DNA of 10,930 nt from Odoribacteraceae bacterium (GTDB lineage: Bacteria; Bacteroidota; Bacteroidia; Bacteroidales; Marinifilaceae): assembly GCA_031259905.1 (NCBI GenBank), contig JAIRKS010000156.1, positions 1 through 10,930 on the forward strand. Direction: 5' to 3'. A program made the translations under genes and the position numbers. Shown here piece after piece: positions 6,620-10,930 of this stretch (the stretch's first letter is position 1; the number at the start of each line of letters is the position of its first letter). Under the pieces are notes generated by a model. That model saw only the letters and a program-made list of their open reading frames with translations. It did no database searches and was not told where the DNA came from.

Positions 6620-8614
6620 ATGAAAATCACACGTAAACTCGTGCTTCTCCCGGTCGTGGCACTGCTGGCAGGCTTGTCCTCCTGCGGCGACTTCCTCGGG
6701 ATTGACGATTACTTCATGAACATGACGCAGCTCGACTCCGTGTTCCAGCGCAGAGACCTCGTCGTGCAGTATATCCGCGGAGCGGCAAACTACCTGCCCA
6801 ACGAGGGAAACCTCTGGACGAACTCCGCTACCCCGTTCCAGGGCGCGTCGGACGAGAACTTCACCTCGTGGAACGACGACCGGCACGCCGGCATCCGCTA
6901 CCTGCTGGACGAGATAACCCCGTTCTCTACCGATTACAACAACTACCCGAACTACTACCAGGGCATTCGCAAGGCGAACATCGTGCTGGCGCGCATCGGC
7001 GAGGTGCCGGACATCTCCGACGTTGACCGGAGGGATTACATCGGGCAGTGCTATTTCCTGAAAGGCTACTACATGTACCTGCTGCTGCTGCAATACGGCC
7101 CCACGCCGATCGTCCCCGACGACCCGTTCGCCGTGGACTCCGACGTGGAGACCATGTCGCTGGAGCGGGCAACGTACGACGAGGTGGTCGAGTACATCTG
7201 CACGAACATGACGCTTGCCGCCGAGTTCCTCGAGGATGTCCGCGAGAACGCCTCCGAGATGAACATGCCGACGAGGGGCGCGGCGCTGGCCGTGATGTCT
7301 CGCGTGCTGCTCTACGCGGCCAGCCCGTGGTACAACGGTAACCCGTTCTATTCCGACTGGACGCGGGCGAGCGACGGCGCGCACTTCATCAGCCAGCAGG
7401 CGAAAAACGAGAAGTGGGGCGTGGCGGCCGTGGCCGCGAAGCGGCTCATGGACGGGAAGTACAAGCTGTTCACCTCGCCGAAGGAGAGCGACACGCCGAC
7501 GTTCCCGTCGAACGTGCCGACGGCTACCTTCCCCGACGGCATAGGAGGCATAGATCCCTACCGCTCCCTCACCTACATGTTCAACGGCGAGGTGCCGCGC
7601 GTGCTGAACGACGAGATCATCTACTCGTGCTCGGCCACGACCGCCGGGGATTCCCCGCTGTGGATCGCCGCGCCCTTCCAGCTCGGCGGCGGCAACGGGC
7701 TAAACCTCACGCAGGACCTGGTCGACGCCTTCTACATGAAAGACGGTAACGACATCAACAGCTCCAGCCCCGAATACCCCTACCCGCAACCCGGTACGGC
7801 TGCCTCGTACACCGCCATCGGTAGCGCGTTAGCAGGCTCTTTCTCCGGCTACGAGCTGCGCTCGAACACGGCAGGCATGTACGCCAACCGCGAGATGCGC
7901 TTCTACGCCACGATCGGGTTCTGCCACGCCTACTGGCCCGGCACCTCGTACACCGGTTCGGAGGCCGTGAAGAATATCGAGGTGACGTACTACGCGGACG
8001 GCACGGCCGCGGCCAACCAGAACTATCCCCAGGATTACAACCGCACCGGCTACACGTGCAAGAAGTACATCCACCCGGAGGATAACCTGAAGGCCTCGTC
8101 GGCGATCCGCGCGAAGGTGTTCCCCATCTTCCGCTACGCCGAGATCCTGCTCAACTACGCCGAGGCCCTCAACGAGCTGGACGGCTCGTACACCGACGAG
8201 GCCACGGGGATCACCGTCCAGGGGCGTGACGCCGCCGAGATCCTGAGCGCGTTCAACCAGATCCGTTACCGCGCCGGACTGCCGGGGCTTTCTTCCCTTC
8301 CCGATCGTTTGGCGATGCGCAACCTGATCAAGCGCGAGCGCCAGATCGAGTTCATGTGCGAGGGTCGACGCTATCACGACCTGCGCCGCTGGGGCTGGGA
8401 GGACGCGAACGCCGCCTACAACAAGCCCATCACCGGGATGAACGTCAAGGCCAGGGGAAGCGACCGCGCCGGTTTCTACACGATCACCGCGCTCAACGAC
8501 GTCTACCCGGGACTCGCCCGCCGCTCGTTCGGTTACAAGAACTTCTTCTGCCCGATCCCCAAGTCGGTGATGAACAAGAACTCGAAACTCATCCAGAATC
8601 CAGGGTGGCAATAA
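6620..8614 (+). CDS. SusD/RagB-family substrate-binding outer-membrane lipoprotein
   Basis: The protein has 664 residues, longer than the usual 500-600. The lipoprotein signal ends at LSSC (Cys22) and is followed by GDFLGIDDYF, a typical SusD N-terminus. The helical TPR-like core is recognisable in FLKGYYMYLLLLQYGPTPIV. Family C-terminal signatures are RYAEILLNYAEA (505-516), NQIRYRAGLPGL (546-557), ERQIEFMCEGRRYHDLRRW (573-591) and the ending PIPKSVMNKNSKLIQNPGW. SusD proteins cap the extracellular face of SusC and bind the incoming ligand, often a glycan. Ligand-contacting residues are not conserved across the family, so specificity cannot be inferred. ATG 6620 is 12 bases after the susC stop and directly precedes the signal peptide. 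Confidence 0.95.
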   Translation: MKITRKLVLLPVVALLAGLSSCGDFLGIDDYFMNMTQLDSVFQRRDLVVQYIRGAANYLPNEGNLWTNSATPFQGASDENFTSWNDDRHAGIRYLLDEITPFSTDYNNYPNYYQGIRKANIVLARIGEVPDISDVDRRDYIGQCYFLKGYYMYLLLLQYGPTPIVPDDPFAVDSDVETMSLERATYDEVVEYICTNMTLAAEFLEDVRENASEMNMPTRGAALAVMSRVLLYAASPWYNGNPFYSDWTRASDGAHFISQQAKNEKWGVAAVAAKRLMDGKYKLFTSPKESDTPTFPSNVPTATFPDGIGGIDPYRSLTYMFNGEVPRVLNDEIIYSCSATTAGDSPLWIAAPFQLGGGNGLNLTQDLVDAFYMKDGNDINSSSPEYPYPQPGTAASYTAIGSALAGSFSGYELRSNTAGMYANREMRFYATIGFCHAYWPGTSYTGSEAVKNIEVTYYADGTAAANQNYPQDYNRTGYTCKKYIHPEDNLKASSAIRAKVFPIFRYAEILLNYAEALNELDGSYTDEATGITVQGRDAAEILSAFNQIRYRAGLPGLSSLPDRLAMRNLIKRERQIEFMCEGRRYHDLRRWGWEDANAAYNKPITGMNVKARGSDRAGFYTITALNDVYPGLARRSFGYKNFFCPIPKSVMNKNSKLIQNPGWQ

Positions 8615-8644
8615 ATGAATTTGTACACGTTTAATAGAAGTATC

Positions 8645-9556
8645 ATGAAAAACAGAATACATAAAAGGATGGCCCTGCTGCTGCTGCCGGCGTTCCTCCT
8701 CGCGGCAGGCGCTTGCGAGAACATCGACGTGCTGGAAACCGAGCAATACATCAAGCAGGTGTATATCGTCGGGGCGGCGGACGTCGTGTGGCCTTTCGAC
8801 GTGACGTACAGTAACGAGCCGCAAGGGGCCTACATCTCGGTGGCCACGAGCGGGTCGAAGTATATCGACGAGGACGTCACGGTGACGCTCCGTCACAACG
8901 ACCCGACGATCGAGTGGTACAACAACAAGTACCTCTACGACGCGCCCGTCAAGTACCGGAAGCTCGACGCCGACAAGTTCACGATCGCCTCCTTCCAGAC
9001 GACCGTCAAGGCGGGGGAGGTCTACGCGCGGTTGCCTTTCACGATCCAGACGGGCGGCCTGCATTGCGATTCGCTGTACGCCGTGACGTTCGCGATCGAG
9101 TCCGTGTCGCGCTACGAGAAGAATACCGTGGACACGGCGCTGATCATGAACCTGAACCTCGTGAACGAGTATTCCGGCACGTACCAGCTGGCCGCGACGC
9201 GCTACTCGCTCGCGTACGACAATACCCTGGGCGACTATATCCCGAACCCGAACGGCACGTATAGCACGACGCGCACGTTGAAGGCGGTGGACGCGAATAC
9301 CGTCCGCTTCTTCAACGAGGCGCGGGCCGAGGCACGCGGGGGGTACGCCTCGAACGAGGCTTACTTCACGGCGATCCATAACTATTGCGTGACGTTCACG
9401 AGGAACTCCGGCAACAACTTCCGCGTCGTGCCCTGGGGCACGCTCGTGATCCACGAGGGCGAGTGCACGTACGACGAGGTTACCGGCTTCACCTTCCGGT
9501 ACGATTACCAGGACGGCAGCACGCGCTACCGCCTCGAGGGGACGTTGAAGAAGTAA
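8645..9556 (+). CDS. DUF1735/DUF4361-type lipoprotein, last gene of the SusCD operon
   Basis: From ATG 8645 the protein has 303 residues. The lipoprotein signal (KNRIHKRMALLLLPAFLLAAGAC) has Cys24 as the lipidation site, followed by ENID. The N-terminal half (about 35-170; YIKQVYIVGAADVVWPFDV ... IESVSRYEKNTVDTA) fits the DUF1735 beta-sandwich domain. The C-terminal part (about 172-303; YSGTYQLAATRYS ... GFTFRYDYQDGSTRYRLEGTL) fits the DUF4361 (BT_3044-like) domain. These assignments are from memory. Such proteins are usually encoded after susD and are thought to act as accessory, probably ligand-binding, surface lipoproteins; no catalytic motif is visible. An ATG directly abutting the susD stop (8615) is in frame, but would place ten residues before the signal peptide, so 8645 is preferred. 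Confidence 0.85.
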   Translation: MKNRIHKRMALLLLPAFLLAAGACENIDVLETEQYIKQVYIVGAADVVWPFDVTYSNEPQGAYISVATSGSKYIDEDVTVTLRHNDPTIEWYNNKYLYDAPVKYRKLDADKFTIASFQTTVKAGEVYARLPFTIQTGGLHCDSLYAVTFAIESVSRYEKNTVDTALIMNLNLVNEYSGTYQLAATRYSLAYDNTLGDYIPNPNGTYSTTRTLKAVDANTVRFFNEARAEARGGYASNEAYFTAIHNYCVTFTRNSGNNFRVVPWGTLVIHEGECTYDEVTGFTFRYDYQDGSTRYRLEGTLKK

Positions 9557-9564
9557 CGCGCTCT

Positions 9565-9585
9565 CGCGTCGCTCCCCGCGACGCG
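9565..9585 (+). repeat. GC-only hairpin just after the operon
   Basis: CGCGTCGC (9565-9572), loop TCCCC, GCGACGCG (9578-9585) form a perfect 8-bp stem starting 8 bases after the last operon stop codon. No T-run follows. It may protect the 3' end or be the left part of the tandem repeat unit; a degenerate copy is visible at 9650-9672. Confidence 0.5.
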
Positions 9586-9633
9586 TGGCGATACAACGAA
9601 CCGGGCACGATTTTCGCGCCCGGTTTCTTGTTG
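9566..9633 (+). repeat. Tandem hairpin repeat, copy 1
   Basis: Copy 1 is a 68-base unit beginning GCGTCGC and ending TTTCTTGTTG. Copy 2 lies at 9651-9720, offset by 85-87 bases. The right-hand 52 bases (9582-9633 against 9669-9720) differ at only five positions; the left part has a 2-base length difference and more changes. A 17-base spacer (9634-9650) separates the copies. Confidence 0.75.
9594..9633 (+). terminator. First tandem terminator of the SusCD operon
   Basis: AACCGGGC (9599-9606) pairs with GCCCGGTT (9618-9625), with an inner CGA/TCG pairing and outer CAAC/GTTG ends. The T-rich tail TCTTGTT follows the core stem. It lies about 40 bases after the operon's last stop codon. Confidence 0.65.
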
Positions 9634-9650
9634 CTTGTACACGGTTTCCG

Positions 9651-9720
9651 GCGTCGCCCCCCCGCCGCCGCGTGGTGATACAACGAACCGGGCATGATTC
9701 TCGTGCCCGGTTTCTCGTTG
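9651..9720 (+). repeat. Tandem hairpin repeat, copy 2
   Basis: This is the second copy of the unit at 9566-9633. It begins GCGTCGC and ends TTTCTCGTTG. The right-hand 52 bases carry five substitutions relative to copy 1. The sequence after it (9728-9751) resembles the spacer and start of a further, decayed unit, and contains the 14-base palindrome CTCCCCGCGGGGAG (9738-9751). Confidence 0.7.
9681..9720 (+). terminator. Second tandem terminator of the SusCD operon
   Basis: AACCGGGC (9686-9693) pairs with GCCCGGTT (9705-9712), with outer CAACGA/TCGTTG ends and a T-rich tail TCTCGTT. It is a near copy of the terminator at 9594-9633. Substitutions near the loop keep pairing possible (A-T and T-G pairs where copy 1 has an A-C mismatch and a C-G pair). 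Confidence 0.6.
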
Positions 9721-9783
9721 TAGCGGTGTTCCACCGGCTCCCCGCGGGGAGGGCGCGCGGGGGGAGTGTCGTCGCCCGCGCGC

Positions 9784-9812
9784 AAAAAAAAAGGCTGTTC
9801 CGGTGAACAGCC
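9784..9812 (-). terminator. Terminator of tRNA-Val
   Basis: GGCTGTTC (9793-9800), loop CGGT, GAACAGCC (9805-9812) form a perfect 8-bp stem. Read leftward it is followed at once by nine T residues (complement of 9784-9792), a strong intrinsic terminator. It lies 45 bases beyond the tRNA 3' end. Confidence 0.85.
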
Positions 9813-9857
9813 CTACCAATGGAAACCTTGATCTCTTAAAACAATTTAAACTATCCG

Positions 9858-9932
9858 TGGGCGCTGAGGGATTCGAACCCCCGACCCTCTGGGTGTAAAC
9901 CAGATGCTCTGAACCAGCTGAGCTAAGCGCCC
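9858..9932 (-). tRNA. tRNA-Val (anticodon UAC)
   Basis: On the minus strand the cloverleaf is complete: acceptor GGGCGCT/AGCGCCC, D stem GCTC/GAGC, anticodon stem TCTGG/CCAGA with loop TTTACAC, and T stem GGGGG/CCCTC around TTCGAAT with one G-U pair. The anticodon TAC (complement of 9895-9897) decodes GUA and other valine codons. The discriminator is A (complement of 9858). CCA is not encoded in the genome. Confidence 0.95.
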
Positions 9933-9946
9933 GTCAACGTTGACGG
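9931..9946. repeat. Perfect 16-base palindrome at the tRNA-Val 5' end
   Basis: CCGTCAACGTTGACGG is its own reverse complement. It covers the first two bases of the tRNA-Val gene and the predicted transcription start region, directly downstream of the -7 box at 9950-9957. It could be an operator or a processing hairpin; function is not shown. Confidence 0.6.
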
Positions 9947-9949
9947 GGA

Positions 9950-9980
9950 CAAATGTAGCGCTTATTTTGTCGCTACCAAA
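9950..9980 (-). promoter_or_regulatory. Promoter of tRNA-Val
   Basis: On the minus strand TTTG (complement of 9977-9980), 19 bases, then TACATTTG (complement of 9950-9957) match the Bacteroides -33/-7 consensus exactly. Transcription would start near 9943, about 11 bases before the mature tRNA. The spacer carries a perfect inverted repeat, GTAGCG (9955-9960) and CGCTAC (9971-9976), overlapping the -7 box by three bases. Confidence 0.8.
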
Positions 9981-10012
9981 AAAAACTGCACGTTTTCGCG
10001 AAAAATTTCGCG
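9978..10012 (-). terminator. Probable terminator of the thioesterase gene
   Basis: The inverted repeat CGCGAAA/TTTCGCG (9997-10012) starts 8 bases past the stop codon. Read leftward it is followed, after 11 bases, by eight T residues (complement of 9978-9985). The stem is short and the T-run is not immediate, so termination may be partial. The T-run overlaps the -33 box of the tRNA-Val promoter. Confidence 0.45.
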
Positions 10013-10019
10013 CCGCGCC

Positions 10020-10421
10020 CTACGCGAGTTCCGCGGCGAAGATCGCGTCGAAGATCTTCCCGTCGGTGAGGCGCCCGTCTTTCAGCGCGATGATCTCGGC
10101 GACGCACCGCGTGTAGAGTTGCTCGCCCGGCAGCCGGTGGAGGTCGTGTTGGACGACGAGCCGCGCGCCTTCCCGCTGGAGTCGCAGCCTGATGACGAAG
10201 CGGTCGCCGCCCTGCAGGGGGTACTTGTAGCGGACGTCGACGCGTGCGACCATCATGTCGATGCCCTGCTCGCGTAGGCGCCGGAAGTTGACGCGCTTGG
10301 CCTCCAGGAACTCGTGGCGCGACACCTCGAAGTAGTGCAGGTAATTGGCGTTGTTTACCACGCCTTGCGCGTCGCACTCGTAGTCGCGCGCTTTCATCTC
10401 GTGCTCGTAATGATATTCCAT
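10020..10421 (-). CDS. 4HBT-type hotdog-fold acyl-CoA thioesterase
   Basis: The protein has 133 residues, the usual length for a single hotdog domain. The N-terminal signature DYECDAQGVVNNANYLHYFE (13-32) matches the 4-hydroxybenzoyl-CoA thioesterase/YbgC group, in which the Asp of DxxGVVxxxxY (Asp17 here) is the catalytic residue. VRYKYPLQGGDRFVIRLRL (63-81) corresponds to the central strands. It would hydrolyse an acyl-CoA or similar thioester in the cytoplasm; the natural substrate is not predictable, and many Bacteroidota carry several such genes. Asn23-Asn24 replace the Tyr-His often seen after GVV in YbgC. A possible internal start at Met9 exists, but the promoter position favours 10421. 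It is transcribed leftward toward tRNA-Val; the upstream DUF6261-type gene lies 93 bases away. Confidence 0.88.
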   Translation of the reverse strand: MEYHYEHEMKARDYECDAQGVVNNANYLHYFEVSRHEFLEAKRVNFRRLREQGIDMMVARVDVRYKYPLQGGDRFVIRLRLQREGARLVVQHDLHRLPGEQLYTRCVAEIIALKDGRLTDGKIFDAIFAAELA

Positions 10422-10443
10422 GCTTATCGTGTTAGGGGAGCGG

Positions 10444-10451
10444 CAAAGATA
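10444..10451 (-). promoter_or_regulatory. Candidate -7 promoter box of the thioesterase gene
   Basis: TATCTTTG on the minus strand (complement of 10444-10451) matches the Bacteroides -7 consensus TAnnTTTG exactly and is the same octamer as in the tRNA-fMet promoter. Transcription would start near 10437, about 16 bases before the ATG at 10421. No TTTG-like -33 box is present at 19-21 bases upstream, where the sequence is GC-rich. Confidence 0.45.
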
Positions 10452-10514
10452 GGAAAAAGCTCCGGGGCGCGGCGCGGGGGGCGCGGGGGCGTCGCCGACC
10501 GTTCGCCCCGCGGG

Positions 10515-10930
10515 TCACTCGAAGATCAGCATATCGTCCTGCTTGGCGGCGTGTCGTCCGCGCTCGACGGCGAGGGCTTGCCGGTAGTGGTGGGCGATCG
10601 TGTTGTACTCCCTCACGAACTCGATAAGCTCCGGCGCGGCGTCGTCGCCGTGCAACGTGACGAGCGCGGCGGCGCGGGCGAGCATCGCGCGCAGGGCACG
10701 CTCGACAGTGGCACGCACCCGTGTCGCCGAGGTGGGACGTTGCGCGTCTTCCTTGAGACGCTCCTGCACCAGCGCGAAGAACGTCGCGTTGGCCTCGACG
10801 AGCAACGTGAAAAGCGCGTCGATGCCGAGCGTCGCGAAGCACGCGGCGTGCTTCGCGGAGCCGAGGTCACGAATCACATCGTCGATGGCGGTGCTCTCGT
10901 CCGCGTAACCCTGTCGAGAGAGGTGCGTGT
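10515..10930 (-). CDS. DUF6261-type protein, C-terminal part (start beyond window edge)
   Basis: An open minus-strand frame runs from beyond the right edge (last complete codon ends at 10928) to a TGA at 10515-10517, giving 137 visible residues. It is Ala/Leu/Arg-rich and predicted mostly helical: IDDVIRDLGSAKHAACFATL, LFTLLVEANATFFALVQERL, RVRATVERALRAMLARAAALVTL, and ELIEFVREYNTIAHHYRQAL. The FxxLxxERL, then VRxxVExAL, then EFVREYN...YRQALAVERGRHA order matches my recollection of DUF6261, a Bacteroidota family of unknown function. No signal or membrane segment appears in the visible part. A GTG at 10875-10877 is in frame but is not the true start, because coding-like sequence continues upstream (RQGYADESTAIDD). 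Confidence 0.7.
   Translation of the reverse strand, partial: THLSRQGYADESTAIDDVIRDLGSAKHAACFATLGIDALFTLLVEANATFFALVQERLKEDAQRPTSATRVRATVERALRAMLARAAALVTLHGDDAAPELIEFVREYNTIAHHYRQALAVERGRHAAKQDDMLIFE

Noticed and set aside
7829..9454. A 541-codon open frame on the minus strand across the susD and DUF1735/DUF4361 genes
   Set aside because: It lies opposite two well-supported genes, has low-complexity Val/Arg/Gly/His-rich composition, and shows no domain. It is what GC-rich third positions produce on the antisense strand.
9566..9720. Two direct repeats considered as a minimal CRISPR array
   Set aside because: Only two copies, 17-base spacer, units of about 70 bases with terminator hairpins, and no cas genes nearby.
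9489..9819. Short frames over the hairpin repeats encoding repeated peptides such as KPGTRIMPGSLY
   Set aside because: The peptide repetition is a by-product of the duplicated DNA hairpin; the frames overlap the end of the last operon gene or the terminators.
10457..10514. Terminator for the DUF6261-type gene
   Set aside because: Several GC-rich pairings such as GGGGCG/CGCCCC are possible, but none gives a clean stem directly followed by a T-run.

Overview
The window looks like a piece of a GC-rich Bacteroidales (Bacteroidota) chromosome. Three things point there: a SusC/SusD outer-membrane pair with Bacteroidales-type partner lipoproteins; promoters that fit the Bacteroides consensus (TTTG, about 20 bases, TAnnTTTG) in front of both tRNA genes; and starts preceded by A/T-rich leaders without Shine-Dalgarno sequences. 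High GC drives many long antisense reading frames, which I treat as shadows. I cannot name the genus.

Layout, left to right. (1) 1-199: C-terminal end of an IS4-type transposase, + strand. (2) 277-1492, - strand: a GNAT acetyltransferase followed 19 bases later by a lipoprotein with a flavin-reductase-like domain, ending at a hairpin terminator (200-226) just past the transposase stop. (3) 1657-1823: initiator tRNA-fMet with its own promoter and terminator. (4) 1824-2210: gene-free, with inverted repeats and then a sharply AT-rich leader. (5) 2211-9556, + strand: a four-gene operon with gaps of 12-30 bases, encoding an IPT/TIG-NHL lipoprotein, a SusC TonB-dependent transporter, a SusD lipoprotein and a DUF1735/DUF4361-type lipoprotein. 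(6) 9565-9751: two tandem copies of a hairpin-bearing repeat, probably tandem terminators of the operon. (7) 9784-10928, - strand: tRNA-Val(UAC) with promoter and terminator, a 4HBT-type hotdog thioesterase, and a DUF6261-type gene cut by the window edge.

The central operon is the functional core. SusC would form the outer-membrane channel and SusD its substrate-binding lid. The two flanking lipoproteins are probably surface or periplasmic accessory binding proteins. No glycoside hydrolase, polysaccharide lyase, sulfatase, hybrid two-component regulator or ECF sigma/anti-sigma pair lies within the window, so the imported substrate cannot be read from the context.

I found no clearly new biological system. 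The most interesting points are the tandem hairpin repeat after the operon, the dense palindromic architecture of the tRNA-Val promoter, the lipidated flavin-reductase-like protein, and the enzyme-free SusCD operon.
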